DNA of 33,669 bases from Betaproteobacteria bacterium HGW-Betaproteobacteria-9 (GTDB lineage: Bacteria; Pseudomonadota; Gammaproteobacteria; Burkholderiales; Burkholderiaceae_C): positions 1 to 33,669 of the forward strand of contig PHCC01000030.1 of NCBI GenBank assembly GCA_002842215.1. The letters run 5' to 3'. The notes under the pieces were generated by a model, which did no database searches, was not told the DNA's origin, and saw only the letters and a list, made by a program, of their open reading frames with translations. A program made the translations under genes and the position numbers. Below are positions 17,598-27,780 of this stretch, piece after piece; the stretch's first letter is position 1; each line of letters opens with the position of its first letter.

Positions 17598-18432
17598 TAC
17601 GACTTTGAGCCAGTCTCTCCCCCTGGACACAGGCCACGACGACGCCTGGTACGAACACGACGGGCGCAGCGACATCTGGGTCGGGCTGCGCAATGCACAT
17701 GTGTGGTCGGCGCTGGGCTGGCACGACATCCGCCAGCGTTACCGGCGTTCGGTGCTCGGTCCGTTCTGGTTCACCCTGAGCACCTTCATCATGATCGGTG
17801 TGCTCGGCGTGCTGTACTCCACCCTGCTCAAGCAGGACATCGTCACCTATCTGCCCTACCTGGGTGTGGGTCTGGTGATCTGGCAGTACATCTCGACCGT
17901 CATCACCGAGGGCGCGAACTCGATGATCAACTCCGCCTTTCTGATCAAGCAGATCCGCATGCCGCTGAGCATCCATGTCTGCCGCATCGTCTGGCGCAAT
18001 TTCTGCATCCTGCTGCACAGCCTGCCGGTGGTGATCCTCTTCCTGCTGGCCATCGGCCACTGGCCCGGCATCACGTTCCTGCTGATCATTCCCGGCCTGC
18101 TGATCCTCTTGCTGCACGGTGTCTGGATGGGGGTTCTGCTCGGCATCCTGTGCGTGCGCTACCGCGACATCCTGCCGATCGTCACCAACTTCCTCCAGGT
18201 CGCATTCTTCTTCACGCCCATCATGTGGTCGCCCGACCTGCTACAGGATCGCGCCTGGATCGCCCACTTCAATCCCCTGTACCACCTGATCGAAATCGTC
18301 CGGGCTCCGGTTCTGGGCACCCCGATCCACCTGCAATCCTGGGTGTGGTCGATCGGTTTCCTGATCGTGGGCTTTGTCGCCGCCCAATACCTGATGCAGC
18401 GCGCGCGCCACCGTCTGACTTACTGGCTGTAA
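17581..18432 (+). CDS. wzm: Polysaccharide ABC transporter permease (Wzm-like)
   Basis: This inner-membrane subunit (283 residues, six predicted helices) exports completed, undecaprenyl-linked polysaccharide to the periplasm. It has the ABC-2 permease shape of O-antigen and capsule exporters: an amphipathic start DIRQRYRRSVLGPFW near residues 50-64, the FLIKQIRMPLS coupling segment, and the late FTPIMWSPDLL and FNPLYHLIEIVRAP blocks. I use ATG 17581, inside the manC tail, because it gives the usual cytoplasmic N-terminus; the open frame extends 11 codons further upstream. The ATPase gene follows after four bases. An ABC exporter implies that the main chain is polymerised in the cytoplasm. Confidence 0.92.
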   Translation: MAEPTDTTLSQSLPLDTGHDDAWYEHDGRSDIWVGLRNAHVWSALGWHDIRQRYRRSVLGPFWFTLSTFIMIGVLGVLYSTLLKQDIVTYLPYLGVGLVIWQYISTVITEGANSMINSAFLIKQIRMPLSIHVCRIVWRNFCILLHSLPVVILFLLAIGHWPGITFLLIIPGLLILLLHGVWMGVLLGILCVRYRDILPIVTNFLQVAFFFTPIMWSPDLLQDRAWIAHFNPLYHLIEIVRAPVLGTPIHLQSWVWSIGFLIVGFVAAQYLMQRARHRLTYWL

Positions 18433-18436
18433 CCCC

Positions 18437-19186
<750 letters not shown>

Positions 19187-19223
19187 AGCCAGCCGGACCG
19201 GCTCCCCCGATCAGCCGCCTGCC

Positions 19224-20609
19224 ATGAACGCCGACCACCCCATCTTTCCCTACCTGGAATGGCTCTCCGGCCGCCAGCCCGTGCGCACGCTGAAAGGCCT
19301 GACCAGTGCCTACCTGGCCTACCCGGTGGCCGAGCGCATGGAGCAGCGCCAGGTGCGCGACAAGCTGGCCGAGCTGCACCGCCACTACCGCAAGCCCTTC
19401 GCCGAACGCCTGCAGCTGGCCCGTCACCAGCTCGCCGACACCGTGGCCTTTGCCATGCAGTCCGTGCCCTACTACAAGGACACGCTGGGCGGTATTGGCT
19501 TTGACCCCGAGCGGCTGCGCACCGACATCGGCTACCTGCAGGACATTCCCCTGCTGACCAAGGACATCATTCGCGAACAGGGCGATCGCCTGCTGTCCCG
19601 TCCGCTGGCCGCTGCGCCCCACTTCACCTGCAAGACCGGGGGCTCCACCGGAGTCTCCTGCGTCATTGAATACGATCAGATTGCCGCAGATCACGCTGCC
19701 GCGGTGGTGCTGTATTGCCGCAAGATGGCGGGCAAGTCGCAGCGCCTGCCCGAGCTGCATTTCGCCTGCCGCTTCCCCGGCGACCCGGTGCCGCCCTGGC
19801 CGTCGCGCGAAGACTTCAAGTGTTTCGCGATGAACCGCAGCAACATCTTTTTCGGCGCGCTCGACGCAGCCGGTCTGGATGAAATCTGGGCCACGCTGCA
19901 GCGGCGCCGGCCCTACCTGGTGCACGGTCATCCCTCCACCATCTATGCCCTGGCCTGCCACATCGAAAAGACGCAAGGCAAGGGCAAGGCCTTTGCCGTT
20001 TTTGAGTCCAGCGGCGAGCTGATGGAAGACTACCAGCGCAACAAGATCGCCCAGGTGTTGCAGTGCCGGGTCGTCAACCGCTACGGTCTGGCCGAACTCG
20101 GCGTGATGGCCTACGACCTCGACGGTGGCCGCGGCCAGGGCATGCAACTGCTGGACTCCGAGGGCTGGAGCGAATCGCTCTCCACCGACAACGCACCCGA
20201 CGGCCATCAGGAGCTGGTCTTCACCTCGTTCCGCAACCGCCTGATGCCGCTGCTGCGCTACCGCAGCGGCGACCTGGGCCGTGTTGAACAACGGGACCAA
20301 GGCCTGTTCCTGACCGAGGTGGTGGGCCGCCTGCACGACATCGTGCCGATCAACGGCACCCCCCACGCCACACACCACATCCAGGACGTGCTGGACCACC
20401 GCGTGGGCGGCATCCAGGAATTCCAGATCGACCTGCGCGGCGCCCAGCCGCTGCTGCGCATCGTGGTCGACGCCAACGGCAACCCCGAGACCATCGCAGC
20501 CCGTGTCGAGAACTACTGGCCCGGCGCGTTCCAGCTTGAATTTGTGCAACACGGCGATCTGGTGCGCGTTGGCCGCCATGCCAAGTTCCGCCACGTTGTC
20601 ACCGCCTGA
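19224..20609 (+). CDS. PaaK-like adenylate-forming protein of a polysaccharide cluster
   Basis: The 461-residue product belongs to the phenylacetate-CoA ligase/CapK branch of the ANL superfamily. It shows the phosphate-binding loop TGGSTG (residues 138-143), FESSGELM, the NRYGLAELG motif and LRYRSGDLGRV before a C-terminal lid domain. Such proteins activate a carboxylate as an acyl-adenylate and often as a CoA thioester. Stand-alone members recur in capsule and O-antigen loci, where their substrate is mostly unknown. It lies between the exporter and a deacetylase-like gene that starts five bases after its stop, so a role in modifying the polysaccharide is more likely than aromatic catabolism. 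An acyl or amino-acid substituent is an inference. Confidence 0.8.
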   Translation: MNADHPIFPYLEWLSGRQPVRTLKGLTSAYLAYPVAERMEQRQVRDKLAELHRHYRKPFAERLQLARHQLADTVAFAMQSVPYYKDTLGGIGFDPERLRTDIGYLQDIPLLTKDIIREQGDRLLSRPLAAAPHFTCKTGGSTGVSCVIEYDQIAADHAAAVVLYCRKMAGKSQRLPELHFACRFPGDPVPPWPSREDFKCFAMNRSNIFFGALDAAGLDEIWATLQRRRPYLVHGHPSTIYALACHIEKTQGKGKAFAVFESSGELMEDYQRNKIAQVLQCRVVNRYGLAELGVMAYDLDGGRGQGMQLLDSEGWSESLSTDNAPDGHQELVFTSFRNRLMPLLRYRSGDLGRVEQRDQGLFLTEVVGRLHDIVPINGTPHATHHIQDVLDHRVGGIQEFQIDLRGAQPLLRIVVDANGNPETIAARVENYWPGAFQLEFVQHGDLVRVGRHAKFRHVVTA

Positions 20610-20614
20610 ATCCC

Positions 20615-22204
20615 ATGATCCACGTTCTCGCCCCCGGAAATCAACAGCACACCGCCACCCTGCTGGTGGCGGCACTCGCCCGCAGCTGTGGTCTGGAACA
20701 GGTATCGCATGGCAGTTTTCCCGGCCTGCTGCAAACGCTCCACGAGCCGAGTGGGAACGATGCGTGGGTCGTGGTGAACCCCTTGGACGACTGGACACCA
20801 GCGCTCATGGGCCTGACCCGTGTCCGCAGCAAGATCATCGTTCTGGGTGCATTGGCGCCGGCTCTGGCCGACTTCCTGAAGGCGCGCACCGAACCTCTGC
20901 CGCAGGACCTCATTGAGGCGGCCGGTTGCGCGCCAGCCAGCACCTACCAGTTTTCTGAAAGTGCCGCGCGGGTGCGCTGGTTGCCTGAGCCGATGTTTCG
21001 CCTGTCGGGCCGCACCTGTCGCCAGCCAGAACGGGCACTGCGCCGCTACGACTTCACCGACGAATGGAACAACCTGGGCTTCGGGGCCATCACGGCCGAC
21101 GGCTCACCGTGGTCGCTGGCGCAATGCGCCTGGCTGGATTCCCACAACGAACTCGCTCAAGTCACGGTCGAAGGCCGGCACCATGGCGCTTACGCGGGCC
21201 TGTGGGACCAGGGTCCGGCCAGCCTGCTCTGGTTCAACCGCTCGGTCGGTCCGATCGACTCGCAAGAGTGGCGCTGGCTCGAAGACTTCCTTTCCGATCA
21301 CCGTCCAAGCGAGTTGCCTTGCTGGCCGGTGCTGGGCGAAATTCCCCACGGGTTTGACGCTGCCGTGACCATGCGGCTGGACTGCGACGAAGACGTGGAA
21401 TCGGCTCGAACCCTGTGGCAGGTGTATCAGCGCGAAGGTGTCCCCTTCAGTCTGGCGCTGCACGCCAAGGTGCTGGCCGACGCACAGCACCACGTGCTGC
21501 CCCGTGAGGTTCTGGCCGCTGGCGGGGCCATCCTGTCGCACACGGCCACCCACGCCCCGGACTGGGGCGGCAGCTACGAAGCGGCCTACCTCGAAGGCAA
21601 AACATCGGCCGACGTGATCCGCGACACCATCGGCCACACCGTGCGCTACGCGGTCTCACCCTTCCACCAGACGCCCGTGTATGCCCGGCTGGGGCTGGCC
21701 GACGCCGGCTACTGCGGCTGCATCGGCGGCATCATCCGCAACGACTTCGACTTCCTCATGGCCCGCTCGGGGCTGCCTCCATTCTCGGGGTCGGGATTCA
21801 TCGGCCACAGCCAGCAATGCATGCTGCACGGCGACTGCCTGCTGGAGGGCGACGATCCCATCGCCGTCTTCAAACAGGCCTTTGATCTGGCCTGCGAAGG
21901 GGGTGCGTTTTTTGGCTACCTTGACCATCCATTCTCCGAACGCTACCAATATGGCTGGCTCACCGAAACGCAGCGTGCCGATGCCCATATGGCGCTGATT
22001 CAACACATGCGTCAGCGCGGAAAGGTGTTGTTCGCCAACGAAGACCAGGCCATGGATTTTCTGCACGACCGCGCGCACACACGGGTACAAGCCAGCCCCG
22101 ATGGGTTCCTCATCGCGCGACCGCCGGCTGCTTCCTCCTGGCCGCTGCAAGTGCGATACAAGGGCCAGTCGCTGGGCATTGAAAGCGAAGGCCTGGTGCG
22201 ATGA
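20615..22204 (+). CDS. NodB-like polysaccharide deacetylase with a large unassigned N-terminal domain
   Basis: The C-terminal half of this 529-residue protein has the NodB-homology layout. Motif 1 is MRLDCDED (residues 253-260, with Asp256 and Asp258), motif 2 is SHTATH (His309 and His313, the probable metal ligands), and a third block is SPFHQTP. The family hydrolyses N- or O-acetyl groups on polysaccharides. The first ~240 residues match no domain I recognise; they contain a tryptophan-rich stretch near residues 150-225. There is no signal peptide, so the enzyme is probably cytoplasmic and may act on lipid-linked intermediates. It follows the PaaK-like gene by five bases and overlaps wecB by ATGA. 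Activity is inferred from motifs and motif 3 is atypical. Confidence 0.72.
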   Translation: MIHVLAPGNQQHTATLLVAALARSCGLEQVSHGSFPGLLQTLHEPSGNDAWVVVNPLDDWTPALMGLTRVRSKIIVLGALAPALADFLKARTEPLPQDLIEAAGCAPASTYQFSESAARVRWLPEPMFRLSGRTCRQPERALRRYDFTDEWNNLGFGAITADGSPWSLAQCAWLDSHNELAQVTVEGRHHGAYAGLWDQGPASLLWFNRSVGPIDSQEWRWLEDFLSDHRPSELPCWPVLGEIPHGFDAAVTMRLDCDEDVESARTLWQVYQREGVPFSLALHAKVLADAQHHVLPREVLAAGGAILSHTATHAPDWGGSYEAAYLEGKTSADVIRDTIGHTVRYAVSPFHQTPVYARLGLADAGYCGCIGGIIRNDFDFLMARSGLPPFSGSGFIGHSQQCMLHGDCLLEGDDPIAVFKQAFDLACEGGAFFGYLDHPFSERYQYGWLTETQRADAHMALIQHMRQRGKVLFANEDQAMDFLHDRAHTRVQASPDGFLIARPPAASSWPLQVRYKGQSLGIESEGLVR

Positions 22205-23331
22205 AACTCATGGTTGTTTTTGGCACCCGGCCAGAAGTCATCAAGCTCGCGCCCGTTATCGAGGCGGCTCGCCACCTGGATGGCATCGAACTGCTCAGCT
22301 GCTCCACCGGGCAACACCGCCAGATGCTGGACCAGGCGCTGGCATGTTTTGGCCTCCAGGCCGACATCGACCTGGACCTGATGCGCGCGAACCAGACGCT
22401 GCCGGAGCTCACCGCCCGCCTGATCGAAAGCCTGACCCACACCTACCAGCAACACCGTCCGGACGTGGTGGTCGTGCAAGGTGACACCACCACGGCCTTT
22501 GCCGGCGCGCTCGCGGCCTTCTACCAGCGCATCCCGGTGGCTCACGTTGAAGCCGGACTGCGCACCGGTGACCCCTACAGCCCGTTCCCGGAAGAAATCA
22601 ACCGCGCCATGATCGCGCGTCTGGCGCGCTGGCATTTCACGCCGACCAGCAATGCCACCCGCAACCTGCTCGCCGAGGGCATCGCGCCGGAACACATCAC
22701 GCAGTGCGGCAACACCGTCATCGACGCGATTGGCCTGATCCGGCAGCAATGGGCGCAGCGCCCCTACCAGGGCGATGCCGTCGACCTCTTTCCGGATCAG
22801 AACGTGGTCCTGATCACCACCCACCGGCGCGAGAACTTCGGTCAGGGACTGGAGAACATCTGCGAAGCCCTGCTTCAACTGGGTCGCGAGTACCCCCAAC
22901 TGGGTTTCGTGTTCCCGGTGCACCTGAACCCTCAGGTGCAGGAAGTGGTCTACCAGCGGCTGGCCGGCATACCCAACCTGCGGCTGATGTCGCCCGTTGA
23001 TTTCGAGACCAGTCTGTACCTGCAGAGCCGCTCGGTGCTGATCCTGACCGATTCGGGCGGCATCCAGGAAGAAGCACCGTCGTTTGGCGTGCCGGCGGTG
23101 GTCATGCGCCAGCACACCGAACGCAGCGAAGGTATCGACGCGGGCTTTGCGACCCTGGCCGGTACCGATGTCGACCCCATTCTGGAAGCGGCCCGCGGGT
23201 GGTTGGGCGCCCCGGAGCGGCGCGCCCGGTTGCAGGGTCAACCGAATCCCTATGGCGATGGCAAGGCCTCGCAACGCATGCTGCAGGTGCTGTTGAACGA
23301 CGAAAACGGGGCCCGACATGGCCACCGCTGA
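22201..23331 (+). CDS. wecB: UDP-N-acetylglucosamine 2-epimerase (non-hydrolysing)
   Basis: This enzyme interconverts UDP-GlcNAc and UDP-ManNAc, supplying ManNAc or its derivatives for surface polymers. The 376-residue product begins MKLMVVFGTRPEVIKLAPVI and shows HVEAGLRT, EEINR, TTHRRENFG (His208, Arg209, Arg210, Glu211) and TDSGGIQEEA, all typical of WecB. No wecC-like UDP-ManNAc dehydrogenase is present, and the dehydrogenase at 5775 looks like Ugd. UDP-ManNAc may therefore be used directly, unless wecC is elsewhere. The start overlaps the deacetylase stop by ATGA, and the end overlaps the next glycosyltransferase by 14 bases. Confidence 0.95.
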   Translation: MKLMVVFGTRPEVIKLAPVIEAARHLDGIELLSCSTGQHRQMLDQALACFGLQADIDLDLMRANQTLPELTARLIESLTHTYQQHRPDVVVVQGDTTTAFAGALAAFYQRIPVAHVEAGLRTGDPYSPFPEEINRAMIARLARWHFTPTSNATRNLLAEGIAPEHITQCGNTVIDAIGLIRQQWAQRPYQGDAVDLFPDQNVVLITTHRRENFGQGLENICEALLQLGREYPQLGFVFPVHLNPQVQEVVYQRLAGIPNLRLMSPVDFETSLYLQSRSVLILTDSGGIQEEAPSFGVPAVVMRQHTERSEGIDAGFATLAGTDVDPILEAARGWLGAPERRARLQGQPNPYGDGKASQRMLQVLLNDENGARHGHR

Positions 23332-24514
23332 GCGGACACGACCCGCCAGTCAGGATTGCATCCTCTTTGCCACCGCCGACTGGGACACGCCTTACTGGAC
23401 CAACAAGCAGCACACCGCAGCCCATCTGGCCGAAGCCGGGTGGCGCGTGCTGTATGTCGAGAGCATCGGCCTGAGGCCACCCAAACTGGGCAGCGGCACC
23501 GACTGGGGACGCATCCTCAGACGACTTTGGCGGGGCCTGCGCGGCCCGAGGCAGGTGAGCAAGAACCTGTGGGTCTATTCCCCGCTCCTGGTGCCGTTCC
23601 GCCATGACCATCCCTGGATCCGCACACTCAACCGCAGCTTGCTGAGCAATGTGCTGCGCTGGTTCATTCGCAGTCGATCATTCTCCCGGCCCATGGTCTG
23701 GACCTACCACCCGTACATCGTCGATCTTCTGGACGATCTTGATACCGGCCCTTTGGTCTATCACTGTGTCGACGATCTCGCCGCCATCCCGGGTATCGAT
23801 GCAGACGCTTTCAACCGCGAAGAAGTGCGCCTGCTCAAAGTGGCCAACCACGTTTTCACGACCAGCCCAGCACTTCAGGCCAAATGCAGCCGTCATCACG
23901 GGCAGGTGGTCGATTTGCCCAACGTGGTGGATGCTGCGCATTTCGGGCAGGCCCTGAAAAGCGGTCCTCTGCCAGAAGACCTGGCGGTGATTCCGTCCCC
24001 ACGGCTGGTGTACGTGGGGGCCCTGTCGGACTTCAAGGTTGACTTTGCACTGCTCCATGCGCTGGCCAGACAACACCCCGAATGGAGCTTCGTCCTGATC
24101 GGTGAAGAACGCGAGGGGCAACACGACCCCACGCTCGCCGAGATGCGCAAACTGCCCAACGTGCACACCCTCGGACACAAGCCCTATGGGGCCTTGCCAC
24201 ACTATCTGCGTGGGATCGACGTCGGGCTGCTGCCCACACGGGTGAACGACTACACACGCAGCATGTTTCCGATGAAGTACTTCGAGTACCTGGCCGCCGG
24301 TGTTCCGGTGGCGTCGACACCGCTGGAATTCACCCGGCACAACCATGTCGGGCTGTGCATTGGTGACGATGTTCCCAGCTTTTCCCGGGCCATTCATGAC
24401 CAGTTGCGGCGTGGCCGATTGACGCCCGGGGAGGCAGCGGATTTCGTCGGCGAAAATACCTGGTCACGGCGCCTTGAAAAGATGCTTCAAATCGTGAACG
24501 GCTCTCGCGGTTGA
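23318..24514 (+). CDS. Glycosyltransferase (GT4-like)
   Basis: The 398-residue GT-B protein has an N-terminal block DCILFATADWDTPYWTNKQH followed by HLAEAGWRVLYVES, and a donor-domain segment with MKYFEYLAAGVPVAST near residues 318-333, the usual place of the GT4 nucleotide-sugar site. No transmembrane helix is seen. It overlaps wecB by 14 bases, so it may use the ManNAc donor made by that enzyme, though this is only context. The reading frame is intact. Confidence 0.85.
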   Translation: MATAERTRPASQDCILFATADWDTPYWTNKQHTAAHLAEAGWRVLYVESIGLRPPKLGSGTDWGRILRRLWRGLRGPRQVSKNLWVYSPLLVPFRHDHPWIRTLNRSLLSNVLRWFIRSRSFSRPMVWTYHPYIVDLLDDLDTGPLVYHCVDDLAAIPGIDADAFNREEVRLLKVANHVFTTSPALQAKCSRHHGQVVDLPNVVDAAHFGQALKSGPLPEDLAVIPSPRLVYVGALSDFKVDFALLHALARQHPEWSFVLIGEEREGQHDPTLAEMRKLPNVHTLGHKPYGALPHYLRGIDVGLLPTRVNDYTRSMFPMKYFEYLAAGVPVASTPLEFTRHNHVGLCIGDDVPSFSRAIHDQLRRGRLTPGEAADFVGENTWSRRLEKMLQIVNGSRG

Positions 24515-24579
24515 TACACCGAATATGCCGTTTTCCCACCCGCCTTCAGCTTCCGGGCTTTCGATCAAGCACCAACGAC

Positions 24580-26622
24580 ATGGACAAGAACACGACCCCA
24601 CTGGCTCTCTTGACGCACTACGAACGCCGCGAGGCAGAAACCGAGCGCATCAAGGGCCAACTTCGCGTCGATGAAGCGCTCAGCATTCAAGGCGAGGGCA
24701 TCGCCAACAATGCGCTGCTGATGGCGCTGCTCCCCCCCAGCGGTCAGGCACCACGCACGCTGTGGGAGCGCATCCGGTTCAGCGCGAAATACCTGCTCGG
24801 TAATTTTGACAAGGACATCGAGCGCCTGACCCTGGATGGCCGGCTGCTGACTGAAACCAGCAAGAAAATCAGCGAGGAAGCCAGAAACGACTATGCGCGC
24901 TGGGTCCGCCAATACGACGAAAAGGGTGCGGGCTACCTCAGGACCCTGATGCAGCAAGCGAAGGCATTCACCAGCACGCCCAAGCTGTCCATCGTCATGC
25001 CGACCTACAACCCCGATCCGGTGTTCTTTCGCAAGGCGCTGGACTCTGTGCTGGCGCAAACCTACGGCAACTGGGAGCTGTGCATTTGCAACGATTGCTC
25101 CACCCGCCCTGAAGCTGATGAGGTCGTCCAGGAGTACCTGGCTCAGGACGAACGCATCCGCTACGTGAAGCTGGAAAAAAACCAAGGCATCTCGGGCGCC
25201 ACCAACGGTGCGATCGGCATCGCCACCGGTGACTGGGTGTGCTTTCTGGACCACGACGACGAACTCACCCAGGATGCCCTGCACTGGGTCGTGGACACGA
25301 TCAACCAGCGCCCACAAGCCAGGCTGATCTATTCGGATGAAGACAAGATTGACGATCAGGGCAACCGGTTCGAACCCTATTTCAAGTGTGAATTCAACTA
25401 CGAACTCATGCTGGCCCAGAACATGGTCTGCCACTTCATGGCGGCACAAAAAGCACTGCTGGACCAGGTGGGGCCACTTCGCAGCGACTTCGACGGATCA
25501 CAGGACTACGACCTGACCCTGAGGCTGGTTGAGGGATTGCGCATGGACGAGATCGCGCACGTCCCGCGCATCCTTTACCACTGGCGCGCCTGCGAAGGCA
25601 GCACCGCCTTGAGTATTGACAACAAAAACTACGCGCTGGACGCGGCGCGGCGGGCGGTGTCCGAACACCTGGCGCGGGTGGGACTGCCGGGTGAAGTGGT
25701 ACCGGGCATCATTCCCCACTACAACCGCGTCAAGTTCCAGTTGCCCGACCCGCCGCCCCTGGTCAGCATCGTCATCCCCACGCGGGACAAGCCAGAACTC
25801 ATTGCCTTGTGCCTGAAGACGGTGCTGGAAAAAACCACCTACCCCAACTTCGAGATCGTGGTGGTCGACAACGGCAGCGTGGATCCACAGGTCAAGGCCC
25901 TGTACCATGAACTGTCCAGCGACAAGCTGCGCATTGTCGATGCCAGCATCCCGTTCAACTTCTCCAGGCTCGTGAACATGGGGGTGGCCGCCAGCCGCGG
26001 CGACATCGTTCTGCTGCTCAACAACGACATCGAGATCCTGGATGGCAACTGGATGCACGAACTGGTTTCCCATGCCGCGCACGAAGGTGTCGGTGCAGTG
26101 GGCGCCAAGCTGCTCTACCCGGACGGACGCGCCCAGCACAACGGCGTCATCGTCGGCATCGGTGGCGTTGCCGGCCACTCACACAAGTTCTTCCCTGGCG
26201 ACGCACCCGGGTACTTCGGTCGCGCTCAGCTGCATCAGGAACTCAGTGCCGTCACCGGAGCCTGCCTGGCGATCAAGCGCTCTGCCTGGAATGACGTGGA
26301 AGGCTTCGACGAACAGCTCGGCATCGCTTTCAACGACGTGGACTTCTGCCTTCGGGTTCAAGCAGCCGGGTACCGAAACGTCTGGACCCCACACGCGGTG
26401 CTCAAGCACCATGAGTCGGCCTCCCGCGGTCTGGAAGACAACCCCGCCAAACAGGCGCGATTCGCCAGCGAAGTGCAGTACATGTTCGCCCGCTGGGGCA
26501 ACAAGATGGCGGCGGACAGGAACTACAGCCCGAATCTGACGCTGGTCTATGAGGACTTCAGTCTGGCGTGGCCGCCGAGAGTCGCACATGGCGAGTCTGC
26601 GCGTACCAACACCAATCGTTGA
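24580..26622 (+). CDS. Tandem two-domain GT2 glycosyltransferase (rhamnosyltransferase-like)
   Basis: The 680-residue protein has an N-terminal extension of about 140 residues and two GT-A catalytic domains. Domain 1 starts LSIVMPTYNPDP near residue 144 and has the metal-binding DHDDEL at residues 224-229. Domain 2 starts VSIVIPTRDKPE near residue 392, has LLLNNDIEILDGNW and ends with NDVDFCLRVQAAG and a HHESASRG histidine motif. This tandem form is common in O-antigen loci, where single proteins build alternating linkages, often of rhamnose. ATG 24580 is preferred, but an in-frame TTG at 24511 overlapping the previous stop would add 23 residues. An in-frame A7 run lies at 25175-25181. Confidence 0.88.
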   Translation: MDKNTTPLALLTHYERREAETERIKGQLRVDEALSIQGEGIANNALLMALLPPSGQAPRTLWERIRFSAKYLLGNFDKDIERLTLDGRLLTETSKKISEEARNDYARWVRQYDEKGAGYLRTLMQQAKAFTSTPKLSIVMPTYNPDPVFFRKALDSVLAQTYGNWELCICNDCSTRPEADEVVQEYLAQDERIRYVKLEKNQGISGATNGAIGIATGDWVCFLDHDDELTQDALHWVVDTINQRPQARLIYSDEDKIDDQGNRFEPYFKCEFNYELMLAQNMVCHFMAAQKALLDQVGPLRSDFDGSQDYDLTLRLVEGLRMDEIAHVPRILYHWRACEGSTALSIDNKNYALDAARRAVSEHLARVGLPGEVVPGIIPHYNRVKFQLPDPPPLVSIVIPTRDKPELIALCLKTVLEKTTYPNFEIVVVDNGSVDPQVKALYHELSSDKLRIVDASIPFNFSRLVNMGVAASRGDIVLLLNNDIEILDGNWMHELVSHAAHEGVGAVGAKLLYPDGRAQHNGVIVGIGGVAGHSHKFFPGDAPGYFGRAQLHQELSAVTGACLAIKRSAWNDVEGFDEQLGIAFNDVDFCLRVQAAGYRNVWTPHAVLKHHESASRGLEDNPAKQARFASEVQYMFARWGNKMAADRNYSPNLTLVYEDFSLAWPPRVAHGESARTNTNR

Positions 26623-26678
26623 TCCCGCGATCCCTTCCGCGATCAACGAGATTCCAACTCTTCAAACACCGATACATC

Positions 26679-27780
26679 ATGCTTCTGATCAATGACCTGA
26701 CACGGCAAGACGAAACGCTCTCCGAAAAAATCATGGAGGCGGCACAACGGGTGCTGTCATCCGGTTATTTCGTGTTGGGCAACGAAGTTGAACGTTTTGA
26801 ACGCCTGTTTGCTCAGTATTGCGGTGTTGAACATTGCGTGAGCACGGGCAATGGCACCGACGCGCTGGAACTGGCCATGCGGGCGCTGGACCTTCCGGCC
26901 CAGTCGGGCATTGCGCTGGTGGCCAATGCCGGCTTCTATTCGTCCATTGCTGCGCTCGGCGCAGATCTGCACCCGGTCTATGTCGATGTCGACGACGACT
27001 CGTTGTTGATGGATCTGGATGCTCTGGCGCGCGTCCCTGCTGCAGACATCAAGGTGGTCGTGGCCACCCATTTGTTTGGCCGCATGCTGGACATGAACAG
27101 ATTGACAAAGCTGTGCCAGCAGCGTGGCTGGTTCCTGATCGAGGACTGCGCGCAGTCGCACGGGGCAAAAGGCGCCGATGGCCAAATGGCGGGCAGCTAC
27201 GGTGATCTGGCTGCGTTCAGCTTCTATCCGACGAAGAACCTGGGCGCCGCAGGTGACGGCGGTGCCGTCGTGACCGCGTCAACACCGCTGGCGCAGCGAC
27301 TGAAAAGCCTGCGTCAGTACGGCTGGGGCAAAAAAATACGAGGTGTTGAACGCGGGAGGCCGCAACTCCCGGCTGGATGCCTTACAGGCAGCCATTCTGG
27401 TCGAGAAGCTGCCCTATCTTGACCTTTGGAATCAACAGCGGCGAGACATTGCGCGGCGCTACAGCGAACAGATCACCAACCCCTTGGTCAGGCTGCCCAA
27501 GGTCAGCGGCGACGACTATGTCGCCCACCTCTTCGTGGTCAGGGTCCATCAGCGTGACGCACTGGCTCAGCACCTGCGCCAGCACCAAATAGCCACCGAT
27601 GTTCACTATCCTATTCCGGACCACCAACAACCCGTGTGTTCGGCTGAATTTTCGGGAACCCACCTGCCCGTCACAGAAGCAGCCGCACAAACCGTGTTGA
27701 CCCTGCCCTGCTTTCCGACCTTGAGCAACGCCGAAGTAGACCTGGTTGCACAAACCATCAACGACTGGAACGGGCAATGA
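26679..27780 (+). pseudogene. DegT/DnrJ/EryC1 sugar aminotransferase (FdtB/QdtB-like), frameshifted
   Basis: The first frame begins at ATG 26679 and reads a standard PLP-dependent sugar aminotransferase start (GNEVERFERLFAQYCGVEHC, STGNGTDALELAMRAL), EDCAQSHGA, and FYPTKNLGAAGDGG with the PLP lysine Lys186. After GWGKK at a run of seven A (27330-27336) it turns to unrelated sequence and stops at 27422 after 247 residues. The family sequence continues in another frame (YEVLNAGGRNSRLDALQA) to TGA 27780. Removing one A gives an uninterrupted 366-residue protein, the normal length. The role would be 3-amination of a dTDP-3-keto-6-deoxyhexose. The stop overlaps the next ATG, so the gene was intact recently or the break is a slippage site or sequencing error. 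Confidence 0.85.
27330..27336 (+). other. Poly-A tract (A7) at the aminotransferase frame break
   Basis: Seven consecutive A fall between GGC and TACGAG. Six A would keep the conserved aminotransferase frame. A -1 slip here runs into TGA within five codons, so only a +1 shift or loss of one A restores the protein. Confidence 0.9.

Noticed and set aside
15135..17729. 864-codon minus-strand frame
   Set aside because: Antisense to the GT4 and manC genes, both well supported by motifs. No recognisable domain.
25175..25181. A7 run in the tandem GT2 gene
   Set aside because: The frame is conserved on both sides (GAA AAA AAC), so there is no frameshift here. Kept only as a control for the two broken tracts.
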